Positions 25,943 through 39,056 of a stretch of DNA of 64,000 nucleotides are shown here, piece after piece. The stretch covers positions 1 through 64,000 of the forward strand of contig WNKV01000021.1 of NCBI GenBank assembly GCA_009720755.1. Direction: 5' to 3'. Source of the DNA: Rhodoplanes serenus. GTDB taxonomy: Bacteria > Pseudomonadota > Alphaproteobacteria > Rhizobiales > Xanthobacteraceae. Position numbers and translations under genes: made by a program. The notes under the pieces are model-generated. The model worked only from the letters and a program-made list of their open reading frames with translations, made no database searches and was not told the DNA's origin. Every line of letters starts with the position of its first letter. Position 1 is the stretch's first letter.

Positions 25943-26956
25943 TCAGCGGGCGCTCTGGCGGGTCGGGGTCGGCTGCTCGGCCGGCGGATCGAAGGAGAAC
26001 TCGTCCGTCATGGCCGAGAACACGGCCGGCACCTGGGCGCCTCCGGTGGCGCGGGCGACCGCGAGCCGCGTGCGGTTGAACGCCTGCTCGACCGTCAGCC
26101 CGGCGGCGCCGAGCTGGGCGACCAGCTCGCGGGCGAAGACGCTGGGGCCGTCGCCGGTCTGGTCGGCGACCTTGCCGGGCGCCACCGCGTAGAGGACCAG
26201 CGTGCCTTCCGGCCCGGCGATCGGGGCGAGGCCGGACGAGAAGCCGCGCAGGCGGCGTTCGAACGGATTGCGGCGGGCGGCGTCGACGACCACCAGCTTG
26301 CGAGCGGCGCCGCGGGCGCTCATCTCGGCGACCAGCGGCTCCAGGCTCACGGCGTCGCGGCGGACATCCTCGGGCCGCCAGATCTGGGCGGAGACCGGGA
26401 TCAGGAAGCTCTCGCGGCCGATCTGGGCGCCGTGGCCGCTGTAGTACAGGAGCGCGGTGGCGCCGGGCACCAGCTTGCCCTGGAACCGCTCGACGGCGCG
26501 CTCCATCGCCGGCTTGCTGAGATTCTCGCCCAGCTCGACGTCGAAGCCGCGTCGGCGCAGGGTGTCGGCGACCATCCGGGCATCGGCGACCGCTGCCGTC
26601 AGGGGCGCATCACCGTCCGGATAAGCCGCGTTGCCGATCACCAGGGCGAGCCGCGGCCCGGCCTGCTCGGCGGTGCCCTCGACGAGGCCCTGGCCGGGCG
26701 GGCCGTTCACGGGCCGCGCCAGCGCCTCGGCAGTGGCGCCGCGGTCACCGTCCGGGCCGGCGGCATGGCCCGATGCGAGCGCCACCCGGGTGGCGGCGGG
26801 CTGGGCGGAATCGACACGGGCGGAGTCGAGACGGGTGGAATCGGGACGAGCGGATTGGAGCTGCTGGCCGACCGCGGTCCGGATCAGCTCCGCCGAGACC
26901 AGCGTCAGGCCCACGCAGGCGAGCGCCGCCGCCCCGGCGAATTTCACTGTCCGCAT
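25943..26956 (-). CDS. Caspase-fold (C14) protein lacking the catalytic cysteine
   Basis: The 337-residue protein has an N-terminal hydrophobic signal (VKFAGAAALACVGLTLVSA), a low-complexity linker (about residues 34-100) that includes three DS-(A/T)-R units, and a caspase/metacaspase p20-like domain (about 102-320). Fold markers are present: RLALVIGNAAYP, DARMVADTLRRRGFDV, and the catalytic His region LLYYSGHG (His175). The expected nucleophile motif DACR reads DAAR, so the Cys position is Ala227 (codon GCC at 26276-26278). The flanking LVVVDAARRNPF is otherwise conserved. I infer an exported pseudoprotease, perhaps a binding or regulatory protein. Start ATG 26956 was chosen because the signal begins there. 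Confidence 0.82.
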   Translation of the reverse strand: MRTVKFAGAAALACVGLTLVSAELIRTAVGQQLQSARPDSTRLDSARVDSAQPAATRVALASGHAAGPDGDRGATAEALARPVNGPPGQGLVEGTAEQAGPRLALVIGNAAYPDGDAPLTAAVADARMVADTLRRRGFDVELGENLSKPAMERAVERFQGKLVPGATALLYYSGHGAQIGRESFLIPVSAQIWRPEDVRRDAVSLEPLVAEMSARGAARKLVVVDAARRNPFERRLRGFSSGLAPIAGPEGTLVLYAVAPGKVADQTGDGPSVFARELVAQLGAAGLTVEQAFNRTRLAVARATGGAQVPAVFSAMTDEFSFDPPAEQPTPTRQSAR

Positions 26957-27294
26957 GCATCCTCCGCGTCCGTGCGATGGTGCGACCCCATACAGACAAA
27001 GAGCCGGCAAGGCAAGCTCTTCCAAAATCCGGCAGGATTGCGGCATGCGGGGCGAGCGATATCACCAAGAAGAGGTGACAATCATAAAAAGTCGCTGAAA
27101 GTATAGGATCGTTAAATCGCGTTCACGAAATCGAGAGCGGCAGACATTTTTCAGAAGCGTGTCGCCTCTGTTCGGTGGTGGGCGACGAAAGATCTGGGCC
27201 GCTCGGCTCCGTCGCGCGGGTATCTTGCCGAAACGATGAGCAGAGCGACCGCCGAGGGCGCCTTATCGCGATGCAGCAAGAACTCGCGCCGCGC

Positions 27295-28254
27295 TCAGCC
27301 GCCCAGCACACGGACCGGCGCCCCGTCCAGGAAGGCGCGGATATTCTCTACGGTGTCGCCGAAGTAGCGCGCGTAGTTCTGGCGGGTGACGTAGCCGAGA
27401 TGCGGGGTGGTCACCACGTTGGCGATCGACCGGAACGGATGGTCGAGCGGCAGCGGCTCGACGTCGTAGACGTCGAGCCCGGCGCCGGCGATGCGGCCGT
27501 CGCGCAGCGCCGCGACCAGCGCCGCCTCGTCGACGATCGGGCCGCGCGCCGTGTTGATCAGCAGCGCGGACGGCTTCATCAGGCCGATCTCGCGGGCGCC
27601 GACGAGGCCGCGCGTGCGCTCCGACAGGCGGACATGCAGGGTGAGGATGTCGCTGTCCGCGAACAGCGCGTCGCGGTCGACCCGGGTGGCGCCGGCGGCG
27701 GCGGCCGCCTCGGCGGTCAGGTTCTGGCTCCAGGCGACCACCGACAGGCCGAACGCCCGGGCGATCGCCGCGACCCGGATGCCGAGCTTGCCGAGGCCGA
27801 GAATCCCGAGGGTCTTGCCCTCGATGTCGTCCCCGATGGTCTCCTGGAGGGCGGCGCCGGCCTTCATGCGGGCGTTCTCGTAGCCAATCCGGCGGGTCAG
27901 CTCCAGGATCAGCCCGAACACGATGCCGGCCGTGGGGGTGCCGACGGCGCCGGTGCCGCAGACCGTGACGCCGTGCGCCCGCGCCGCCGGAACATCGATG
28001 GCGCTGTTGGCCATGCCGGTGGTGATCAGCAGCTTCAGATTCGGCAATGCCGCGATCAGCTCGGGCGGGAACGGCGTGCGCTCGCGCATGGCGCAGACGA
28101 TGTCGAACGGCGCCAGCGCCCGGGCGGCATCGGCGGCGGATGCGAACGGCGTATCGAACACCGTGACGTCGACGTCGGCCGTGACCGCCGACCAATCGGC
28201 ACTGGTCAGCGCCACCTTCTGATAGTCGTCGAGGACGGCGCAGCGGCGGCGCAT
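27295..28254 (-). CDS. D-2-hydroxyacid dehydrogenase, NAD-dependent
   Basis: The 319-residue enzyme interconverts a 2-oxoacid and a D-2-hydroxyacid. The nucleotide-binding loop is GLGKLGIRVA (about residues 149-158). The catalytic Arg lies in NTARGPIVDE, the Glu in GLDVYDVEPLP and the His in TTPHLGYVT, so the triad is complete. The N-terminal AVLDDYQ and the overall pattern match a subgroup common in proteobacteria often labelled phosphoglycerate-dehydrogenase-like. The substrate is not readable. It has no ACT domain and no serine-pathway neighbours, so it is unlikely to be SerA. Confidence 0.87.
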   Translation of the reverse strand: MRRRCAVLDDYQKVALTSADWSAVTADVDVTVFDTPFASAADAARALAPFDIVCAMRERTPFPPELIAALPNLKLLITTGMANSAIDVPAARAHGVTVCGTGAVGTPTAGIVFGLILELTRRIGYENARMKAGAALQETIGDDIEGKTLGILGLGKLGIRVAAIARAFGLSVVAWSQNLTAEAAAAAGATRVDRDALFADSDILTLHVRLSERTRGLVGAREIGLMKPSALLINTARGPIVDEAALVAALRDGRIAGAGLDVYDVEPLPLDHPFRSIANVVTTPHLGYVTRQNYARYFGDTVENIRAFLDGAPVRVLGG

Positions 28255-28402
28255 GGGACGGGGCTCCCTGGCAGGGCGTCGGCAGGAGGAACCGCGCTAT
28301 CGCGAGGTCGGCCGGGGAGCAAGGGAATTCGTTCGGGTGGCGCACCGAAGGGGGGGCGCGCGGCCGGTCGCGGACCGCGCGGTCGGTCGCCGGGCCTTCC
28401 TG

Positions 28403-28621
28403 TCAGATCCGGATGCGGATGCGGGCGGGCGTCGACCGCATGCTGCGGTCGGGGCGGATCACCACGATGTTGACCAGGTTCTTCTCGCGCCATTTCGGCC
28501 CGGGACCGCGCATGTAGTGGCGCTCGGGGCGATAGGGGTGGAAGAGGTCGGACAGGATCGATCGCGCCACCGACACGAGCGTGGTGGTGAGCGAGGGACC
28601 CGAGGAACTGGAGGCGTTCAT
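28403..28621 (-). CDS. Small hypothetical basic protein
   Basis: The 72-residue frame starts at ATG 28621 with GGAG 7 bases upstream. It contains SLTTTLVSVARSILSDLFHPY, then a basic aromatic stretch ERHYMRGPGPKWREKN and ends IRIRI. It has no signal or full membrane helix. The frame remains open further upstream to 28858, but that extension lacks a ribosome site and looks non-coding. I do not recognise a family. Confidence 0.45.
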   Translation of the reverse strand: MNASSSSGPSLTTTLVSVARSILSDLFHPYRPERHYMRGPGPKWREKNLVNIVVIRPDRSMRSTPARIRIRI

Positions 28622-29090
28622 GACACGCTCCACGGTTGGGGCGATCCTGATCCGGCGTGCGGACGGCGCATTCATGGACCGCAGTAGAGCTTTTTCTCGG
28701 CCATAATCGTTAAAACTGCGTTCATTTTCCGGGCTGGGTGCGACTTCGTGGGGCACCGTTACCGGACGGTTACAGTCGACCCCGGCTTTCCGTTCGCATC
28801 GGCACAGAATACCGGCCGAGCCGCAAAGACTAGACGTGACGGGTGATGGCGACGACACGGCCGTTACTCCGATCCGGACTTGTCGATGGGTCGCGGTGGC
28901 GGGCCGCCGCGTTCGTGAGGTGGATCACGCTCGGGCAGGGGCGTTCGGCGCGGGCGCCGGGCCGGCGGGGCGCGAGGCTGTACCACGGGCGGCCCGGGGA
29001 CCGTCCCGGGAGACCGCCGCCTTGCCCTGAACCGCGGCGGTCGCTACATCAGCCACGAATCCCGACAACCCGAGACGAGGGCGAGCCGCG
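28622..29090. other. Gap upstream of ettA, no gene seen
   Basis: About 470 bases. An AT-rich patch with GCTTTTTCTCGG and CGTTAAAACTGCG at about 28688-28725 probably holds promoter sequence for the minus-strand small gene. The plus-strand ettA promoter should be in the right half, but I see no clear -35/-10 pair. Confidence 0.4.
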
Positions 29091-30743
<1,653 letters not shown>

Positions 30744-30748
30744 CGGCG

Positions 30749-30770
30749 CGCCCCGGCTCCGTCCGGGGCG
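30749..30770 (+). terminator. Stem-loop after ettA
   Basis: CGCCCCGG (30749-30756) pairs perfectly with CCGGGGCG (30763-30770) around a six-base loop. It begins 6 bases after the ettA stop. No U-run follows, so it may be a weak or Rho-assisted terminator. Confidence 0.45.
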
Positions 30771-31038
30771 GTCCTCGCCCGGTCGGTCGTTGTCCGGCCG
30801 GTCGTCGTCCGGTGGGCGGCCGGCCCCCGAGTGCGACGGGCGGGGCTCGTGTCACCTCGGCAGGGTGGGCGGCCGGCGCTGGCCAGGGCGCTGCTCGCCA
30901 TCGCTTCGAACGCCCACCTGCGGCGATGCGTCCATCGGACCGTCATGCGGCCGCCATTGTACTCTGGTGTCCCGTGTCCGCCACGGACCGCCGCCGGCGG
31001 CCGTGTCTTCCGACACCGAACCCGCGAGACCTCGCCGC

Positions 31039-31596
31039 ATGACCCAACCCCATCCGCCGCTGCCGCGCGAGCTGCGGCCGCTCCCGATGCTCATCTTCAG
31101 CTCGCGCTGGCTCCAGCTCCCGCTCTATATCGGCCTCATCGTGGCCCAGGGCGTCTACGTGTTCCTGTTCCTCAAGGAGCTGTGGCACCTCGTCACCCAC
31201 GCATTCAGCTTCTCCGAGCTCCAGATCATGCTGGTCGTGCTCGGCCTGATCGACGTGGTGATGATCTCGAACCTGCTCATCATGGTGATCGTCGGCGGCT
31301 ACGAGACCTTCGTGTCGCGTCTCGGCCTCGAAGGGCACCCCGACCAGCCGGAATGGCTGAGCCACGTCAATGCCAGCGTGCTGAAGATCAAGCTCGCGAT
31401 GGCGATCATCGGCATCTCGTCGATCCATCTGCTGCGCACCTTCATCGAGGCGGGCGCGCTCGCCTCCGGCCGCGGCACGCTGACCGAGACCGGGGTGATG
31501 TGGCAGACGATCATTCACTGCGTGTTCATTCTCTCGGCGATCGGCATCGCCTATGTGGACCGGCTGAGCCAGCCGCCCGAGGGTGCTCACCACTGA
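31039..31596 (+). CDS. YqhA/UPF0114 (TIGR00645) inner membrane protein
   Basis: The 185-residue membrane protein belongs to the UPF0114 family, of unknown function. It has about four hydrophobic helices, and the family signatures [37 protein letters not shown] and [20 protein letters not shown], then [20 protein letters not shown]. Start ATG 31039 matches the family N-terminus; the frame stays open further left but without similarity. It converges on the histidine kinase gene at 31652. Confidence 0.92.
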   Translation: MTQPHPPLPRELRPLPMLIFSSRWLQLPLYIGLIVAQGVYVFLFLKELWHLVTHAFSFSELQIMLVVLGLIDVVMISNLLIMVIVGGYETFVSRLGLEGHPDQPEWLSHVNASVLKIKLAMAIIGISSIHLLRTFIEAGALASGRGTLTETGVMWQTIIHCVFILSAIGIAYVDRLSQPPEGAHH

Positions 31597-31651
31597 CTGC
31601 CGGCGCGCCGCCATATGGCCGGCCCGGCCACGCGGGCCGTGCCGCCGCGGC

Positions 31652-34126
<2,475 letters not shown>

Positions 34127-34214
34127 GCGATGCCTGTTTGTGCCTGCCGGTGCAGCCGCTAGACAACCACGCCGTCGGTAAAAAGTTCCTCTCCCGGCCG
34201 CCGGCCGGCGCTGC

Positions 34215-35747
34215 TCAGATCCGCCGCAGCGGATTGGTGAGGGCGAGCACGAAGCCGACGATCGAGAACGCCGCGATGGCCACGAACACCGCCCGGAAGG
34301 CGTCGCGGATCTCGGCCTGCACCACCGCCGAGGCGATCGTGCCGCCGCCCGTCGCCGGCGTCCGATGCACCAGAGCGGACAGCACCTGCACGGCCTCCGG
34401 ATCGCGCAGCGCCAGCGCTCCGAACAGCACCGTCGCGACCAGGGCGGTGCCGAGCCCGGCCCCGATCGAGCGCGAGAACTGCACCGAGGCGGCGGCCTCG
34501 CCGAGGCGCAGCGGGCCGGCGGCGCTCTGCACCATCACCTGCACCACACCCATCACCGTGCCCATGCACAGCCCGTTCCACAGCATCAGGGCGGCGAGCG
34601 CCAGCATGGCGAGCATGTCGGCCCACATGGCGAGCACCAGCAGGTTGACGGTGGCGAGCACCAGACCGACGGCGGGAAACACGGTGGTGCGCCCGGTCCG
34701 CGCCACCAGCCGCCCGGTGAGGAGCGAGCCGGTGCCGATCCCGATGGTGAGCGGCACCAGCAGCAGGCCGGTGGCGGAGGGCGAGGCGCCGCGCACCACC
34801 TGGAGGAACACCGGCAGGAAGGTGATGAGCGACACCAGCGCGGCGCCGTGGCACGCCGCCATCGCGTCGCTGCGCCAGATCGCCGGCTGCCGCAGCAGGG
34901 CGAGCGGGATGAGCGGCGAGGGGGTGCGGCGCTCGTGCACGATGAGCAGCACCAGCGCCAGCGCCGCGGCGGCGAGGAGCGCCCCGGCGGCCGGCAGCGC
35001 CGCCACGTTCGCCCGCTGCACCTGCTCCAGCGACAGCAGCGTCGTCGTCACCAGCACGGCGAACAGCACGAGCCCGCCGGGATCGGCGCGCCACGGCAGC
35101 CGCTGTGCGGCGCCCGCCGGCAGCCGCCGCGCCAGCCACAGCGCCACCAGCGCGACCGGCAGGTTGACCAGGAAGATTGCGCGCCAGCCGAAATGCTCGG
35201 TGAGCAGCCCGCCCACCACCGGGCCGAAGCTGTTGGCGGTCACCGCGACGGTGGCGATCCAGCCCTGATAGCGGGCGCGCTCGCGCGGCGGCACCGCCTC
35301 GCCGATCAGCGCCTGCGACAGCGTCATCAGGCCGCCGCCGCCGAGCCCCTGGAGCACGCGGGCCACGGTGAGGAGCTCGATGGTGGGCGCCGCCGCGCAC
35401 AGGAGCGAGGTGACGAGGAACACCACGAGCGCGATCTGGAGCATCCGTCGCCGGCCGAACGAATCGCCGAGCCGGCCGTAGAGCGGCGCCGCCACGGTGG
35501 CGGCGATCAGATAGGCGACGACGATCCACGGGGCGCGCTCGATGGCGCCGGTCGAGGCGGCGATCGCCGGCAGTGCCGTCGCCACGATGGTCTGGTCCAC
35601 CACGGCGAGGAACATCGGCAGCATGATCGACGGGAACACCACCAGGAAGGCCGGCCGCGCCGGGGGTGTGCCGGCGGGCGGCGGGCCGGCCGGGAGCCCG
35701 GACGTGGGCGGCGGATCGGTCGGCGGCGGGTCGGGGCTCGTCGGCAC
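34215..35747 (-). CDS. MFS drug exporter, DHA2 (EmrB/QacA, 14-TM) family
   Basis: The 510-residue membrane transporter exports drugs using the proton gradient. Family motifs include FLAVVDQTIVATALPAIAA (first helix, DHA2 motif), GRLGDSFGRRRM (motif A), ARVLQGLGGGGLMTLSQALI (motif B) and NSFGPVVGGLL (motif C region). Fourteen hydrophobic segments fit. I chose the GTG start at 35747 because GAGGA sits 8 bases upstream and the preceding reading is unrelated. A Pro-rich N-terminal tail of about 35 residues precedes helix 1. The IclR gene lies 149 bases upstream on the same strand, so this exporter may be cotranscribed with it or simply adjacent. Confidence 0.88.
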   Translation of the reverse strand: MPTSPDPPPTDPPPTSGLPAGPPPAGTPPARPAFLVVFPSIMLPMFLAVVDQTIVATALPAIAASTGAIERAPWIVVAYLIAATVAAPLYGRLGDSFGRRRMLQIALVVFLVTSLLCAAAPTIELLTVARVLQGLGGGGLMTLSQALIGEAVPPRERARYQGWIATVAVTANSFGPVVGGLLTEHFGWRAIFLVNLPVALVALWLARRLPAGAAQRLPWRADPGGLVLFAVLVTTTLLSLEQVQRANVAALPAAGALLAAAALALVLLIVHERRTPSPLIPLALLRQPAIWRSDAMAACHGAALVSLITFLPVFLQVVRGASPSATGLLLVPLTIGIGTGSLLTGRLVARTGRTTVFPAVGLVLATVNLLVLAMWADMLAMLALAALMLWNGLCMGTVMGVVQVMVQSAAGPLRLGEAAASVQFSRSIGAGLGTALVATVLFGALALRDPEAVQVLSALVHRTPATGGGTIASAVVQAEIRDAFRAVFVAIAAFSIVGFVLALTNPLRRI

Positions 35748-35896
35748 GGGCTTCGTCCTCGGCGGGGAAGCGGCCACGAGACGCCGGCCCGCGCGGTGGG
35801 GCGGCGGGCCGGCGCGGGGGCGCTCGCCTCCAGTTAGAGCATTTTTTGGCCGAGGGGGAGCGTGCGCGCGGGACGCCGGGCCGTCCGCGGCGTGCG

Positions 35897-36658
35897 TCAC
35901 ATGGCGGCGCGGATGCGTGCCGCGGTCTGGCGCAGCAAGGCCAGGAACTCGCGCCGGGCCCGCGCCTCGCTGAAGGTGCCCGACGGCAGGCTGACATTGA
36001 GGGCCGCCACCACGGTGCCGTCGGGATCGCGGACCGGAACCGCGAGCCCGCAGATCGCCTCGTCCAGCTCGGCGTCGACCCAGGCGACGCCGGTGGTCCG
36101 CACCGCCTCGACGGCGGCGCGCAGGCGATCCGGCTCGGTCACGGTCGCGTGGGTGAGGCGGCGGATCGGTGCGCTCGTGAGATACGCATCGAGCGCCGCG
36201 GGGGGTGCTGCCGCGAGCAGCACCCGGCCCATCGACACCGCATGCGCGGGCAGCCGGCTGCCCAGTGTCGGCCCGGCGCGCAGGATGCGATAGGTCGGCA
36301 CCCGCACCACGTAGACGATATCGTGGCCGTCGAGCACCGACATGGCGCAGGACTGCTTGATGTCGGCCGACAGCTCCTCGACGGCCTGCTGGGCATGGCG
36401 CCAGAACGGCAGCGCGTAGAGATACGACAGGCCCAGCGTCAGCACCTTCGGGGTGAGCCAGAAATGCTTGCCGTCGCTCGCCGTGTAGCCGAGCTCGGTG
36501 AGCGTCATCACGAACCGCTTGGCGACGCTGCGCGGCAGCCCGGCCGCCTCGGCGATCGCCGCCACCGTCTGGCGCGGCGCTCCTTGCCCCAGCACCTCGA
36601 CCACCCGCAAACCGCGCGCCAGCGCACGCACGAAGGTCTCGCTCTCGGCCGTCGCCAT
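35897..36658 (-). CDS. IclR-family transcriptional regulator
   Basis: The 253-residue regulator has an N-terminal winged helix-turn-helix (about residues 10-75, with ARGLRVVEVLG and PRSVAKRFVMTL) and a C-terminal IclR effector-binding domain (about 80-250) containing SMGRVLLAA and AICGLAVPVRDPDGTVVAALN. The helix pattern and FVMTLTELGY are close to the PcaR/PobR branch that controls aromatic-acid catabolism. It is divergent from the MaoC/solute-receptor/CoA-transferase cluster, and two operator-like sites lie in the shared promoter region, so it probably regulates that cluster and itself. Confidence 0.9.
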   Translation of the reverse strand: MATAESETFVRALARGLRVVEVLGQGAPRQTVAAIAEAAGLPRSVAKRFVMTLTELGYTASDGKHFWLTPKVLTLGLSYLYALPFWRHAQQAVEELSADIKQSCAMSVLDGHDIVYVVRVPTYRILRAGPTLGSRLPAHAVSMGRVLLAAAPPAALDAYLTSAPIRRLTHATVTEPDRLRAAVEAVRTTGVAWVDAELDEAICGLAVPVRDPDGTVVAALNVSLPSGTFSEARARREFLALLRQTAARIRAAM

Positions 36659-36717
36659 GGACGCTCCACATGCGGTGCGGCGGCGGCCCCTTGACAGCGT
36701 GCCGGGACCTCCGCCAG

Positions 36718-36752
36718 AGTTCGCTTAGCGATCAAAAAGTTCGCTAGGCGAT
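36718..36752. promoter_or_regulatory. Twin palindromic operator for the IclR regulator
   Basis: AGTTCGCTTAGCGAT (36718-36732) is repeated as AGTTCGCTAGGCGAT (36738-36752), start-to-start 20 bases, about two helical turns. Each copy has a TCGC...GCGA palindrome. IclR-family proteins bind such short palindromes. The site is 60 bases from the iclR start and about 200 bases from the divergent hydratase start, and it is AT-richer than its surroundings. Confidence 0.7.
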
Positions 36753-36949
36753 TATAAGCTGATCCGACCGTCCTGGCAAGCGGATCGTCGCGGCGGAGTG
36801 CGCGGCCCTCGTGGCCGACGCGGGGCGGCGCGAACGGCGTGAGGCGGCGTCCACCAACGGCGGAGTTCGCCGGCCACCAGGCGCCGCGGTCCGCCGGTGC
36901 GGATCGTGAGACGAGCGGATCAGCCGAGAGGGAGCCCGACGGGAGCAGC

Positions 36950-37432
36950 ATGACCAGCAACGCCCAGGCCGCGGTGGCGGTCGATTTCTGGACGGACGAG
37001 AAGCGGCGCAAGGTGTGGGACGACATCGTCCCCGGCGCGCCGCGCAAGACGATCCCCTACGTGCTGACCAAGGAGGCGATCCAGGCGTACTGCCGATCGG
37101 TCGGCGACCTGCATCCGCTCTACATGGACGAGGACTACGCCAAGGCGTCGCCCTATGGCGGGCTGATCGCGCCGCCCTCCATCCACATCCTGCTGATGTT
37201 CGCCTGCACCCCGATGGACGACTGGATGCGCAGCCCCGGCACCGTCAATGCCGGCCAGTCGTGGAGCTACAACGTTCCGGCGCGGCCCGGCGACACCATC
37301 CGGATGGATGCCCGCGCGCTCGACAAGTTCATCAAGAAGGACCGCCTGTTCGTGATCCACGACAACGTGTTCTTCAATCAGAACGACGACGTGATCTGCT
37401 CCGGCCGCGGCTGGACCATCCGGCCGATGTGA
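36950..37432 (+). CDS. FAS1-like dehydratase domain protein (MaoC N-terminal half)
   Basis: The 160-residue single hot-dog domain corresponds to the non-catalytic N-terminal half of two-domain MaoC-type enoyl-CoA hydratases (FAS1_DH_region). Pattern: PYVLTKEAIQAYCRSVGDLHPLYMDEDYAK, read here in two pieces (YVLTKEAIQAY; GDLHPLYMDEDYA), then PYGGLIAPPSI. It should form a heterodimer with the product of the next gene, which starts 8 bases after its stop. ATG 36950 has GGGAG 5-9 bases upstream; the longer frame from 36839 has no support. Confidence 0.82.
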   Translation: MTSNAQAAVAVDFWTDEKRRKVWDDIVPGAPRKTIPYVLTKEAIQAYCRSVGDLHPLYMDEDYAKASPYGGLIAPPSIHILLMFACTPMDDWMRSPGTVNAGQSWSYNVPARPGDTIRMDARALDKFIKKDRLFVIHDNVFFNQNDDVICSGRGWTIRPM

Positions 37433-37440
37433 GGACCCCC

Positions 37441-37869
37441 ATGAGCTTCGACACCATCGCGATCGGCCACACCGTCACCGGCACGCCGTTCTCGCCGACC
37501 CGCGAGACCATCCGCGAGTTCTGCGACGCCTCGCTCGACTACAATCCGCTGCACTGGGACGACGACTACATGAAGGGCCACTTCGGCAAGACCCAGTTCG
37601 GCGGCATCATCATGCACGGCATGACCAATTTCGGGCTGATCACCCGCATGCTGACCGACTGGCTGTATCCGCTCGGCGGCGTCCACCGCCGGCTGGAGAC
37701 GCGCTGGAAGGCGCCGGTGAAGCCGGGCGACACCATCGTGCCGCACGCCACCGTGACGGCCAAGAAGGAGACCGGCAAGAGCCGCTGGGCGGTGCTGGCC
37801 GTCGAGGTGAAGAACCAGCACGGCGTCGTGGTGGCGCAGGGCGAGGCGATGGCCGAGTTTCCGCACTGA
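37441..37869 (+). CDS. MaoC-like hydratase, catalytic half
   Basis: The 142-residue hot-dog protein has the R-hydratase motif in the form DYNPLHWDDDYMKG, with the catalytic Asp and His of the YNP-x-H pattern, followed by FGGIIMHGMTNFG. It should hydrate an enoyl-CoA-type substrate together with its partner encoded 8 bases upstream. The same-strand neighbours (solute receptor, CoA transferase) suggest that the substrate is a CoA thioester of an imported carboxylic acid. The exact acid cannot be read from sequence. Confidence 0.84.
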   Translation: MSFDTIAIGHTVTGTPFSPTRETIREFCDASLDYNPLHWDDDYMKGHFGKTQFGGIIMHGMTNFGLITRMLTDWLYPLGGVHRRLETRWKAPVKPGDTIVPHATVTAKKETGKSRWAVLAVEVKNQHGVVVAQGEAMAEFPH

Positions 37870-37933
37870 CACGGGACCGCCGGCCGAGCCGGACCGGCGG
37901 CCTCACAACAATAATGTTCGAGGGAGAGACCCC

Positions 37934-38959
37934 ATGATCAGCCTGCTCACCGCCGCGCGCGCGGCGTCGTCGTCCGTCGCCGTGTCGCTGGTCGCCGCAT
38001 CGCTCGTCGGCTTATCGCTCGTCGCCGCCTCGCCGGCGGCGAGCCAGCCTGCACCGGCCGGCTGGCCGTCCCAGCCGGTCAAGATCATCGTGCCGTTCCC
38101 GGCGGGCGGCACCACCGACATCCTGGCGCGGGTGCTGGCCGATCAGCTCGCCGCCAAATGGAGCCAGTCGGTCGTCGTCGACAACCGGCCGGGCGCCAGC
38201 GGCACCATCGGGTCCGAGCAGCTCGCCAAGTCGGCGGCCGACGGCTACACCCTGATGGTGACGGCGACCCATCACGTCATCAACCCGTCGCTGTTCAAGC
38301 AGCTCCGCTACGACACCCGCACCGACTTCACGCCTGTCGCGCTGGTCGCCTCGGTGCCCAATGTGCTGGTGGTGCATCCCTCGGTGCCCGCCAAGACGGT
38401 GCGCGAGCTGATCGAGCTGGCCAAGCGCGAGCCCGGCAAGCTCAATTTCGGCTCGGCCGGCACCGGCGGCGCCAACCACCTGTCGGGCGAGCTGTTCGCC
38501 TATCAGACCGGCATCAAGATCACCCACGTTCCCTACAAGGGCGCGGCACCGGCGCTGAACGATCTGCTCGGCGGCCACATCCCGATGATGTTCGACTCGC
38601 TGCCCGGCGTCGTCGGCCACATCCAGTCCGGCAGCCTGCGGGCGCTCGGCGTCACCAGCCCGAAGCGGGCCGCGGCGGCGCCCGACATTCCGACGCTCGA
38701 CGAGGCCGGCGTGCCCGGGTTCGACGCCACCGCCTGGTTCGGGCTCTATGCGCCGGCCCGCATGTCGGCGGGTGTGCTCGCCAAGATCGCGGCCGATGTC
38801 CGCGAGGCGCTGCGTGCCCCCGCCGCGGAGGCCAAGCTCAAGGAGCTCGGCGCCGAGCCCGGCACGCTGTCGCAGCCCGACTTCGCCGCCTTCGTGCTGG
38901 CCGAGATGGAGAAGTGGAACGGCGTCGTCACCCGCGCCGACATCCGCGTGAGCCAATAG
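37934..38959 (+). CDS. Tripartite tricarboxylate transporter solute receptor (Bug/TctC family)
   Basis: The 341-residue periplasmic binding protein has an export signal (hydrophobic segment about residues 12-38, cleavage near ASPAAS) and Bug-family motifs: WPSQPVKIIVPFPAGGTTD, NRPGASGTIGSEQLAKS, DGYTLMV and FGSAGTGGANHLSGELF. This is the receptor of a tripartite tricarboxylate transporter, but no membrane components (TctA, TctB) are in the window, as is common for the large Bug paralog groups. It sits between the hydratase and CoA-transferase genes, so its ligand is likely the acid those enzymes process. Confidence 0.9.
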   Translation: MISLLTAARAASSSVAVSLVAASLVGLSLVAASPAASQPAPAGWPSQPVKIIVPFPAGGTTDILARVLADQLAAKWSQSVVVDNRPGASGTIGSEQLAKSAADGYTLMVTATHHVINPSLFKQLRYDTRTDFTPVALVASVPNVLVVHPSVPAKTVRELIELAKREPGKLNFGSAGTGGANHLSGELFAYQTGIKITHVPYKGAAPALNDLLGGHIPMMFDSLPGVVGHIQSGSLRALGVTSPKRAAAAPDIPTLDEAGVPGFDATAWFGLYAPARMSAGVLAKIAADVREALRAPAAEAKLKELGAEPGTLSQPDFAAFVLAEMEKWNGVVTRADIRVSQ

Positions 38960-39056
38960 GCGGCCTCTCGCGACGCGCGGCGCCCTGCGGCGCCGTGCGG
39001 CCGCGGCCCTGTGCTATGCGATGGTGATCACTGCTTCATCCGGACCGTCTCGACCC

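Noticed and set aside
34215..36671. 818-residue frame extending the drug exporter through the IclR gene
   Set aside because: The extension overlaps the IclR gene in another frame and has no similarity. A good ribosome site sits before GTG 35747.
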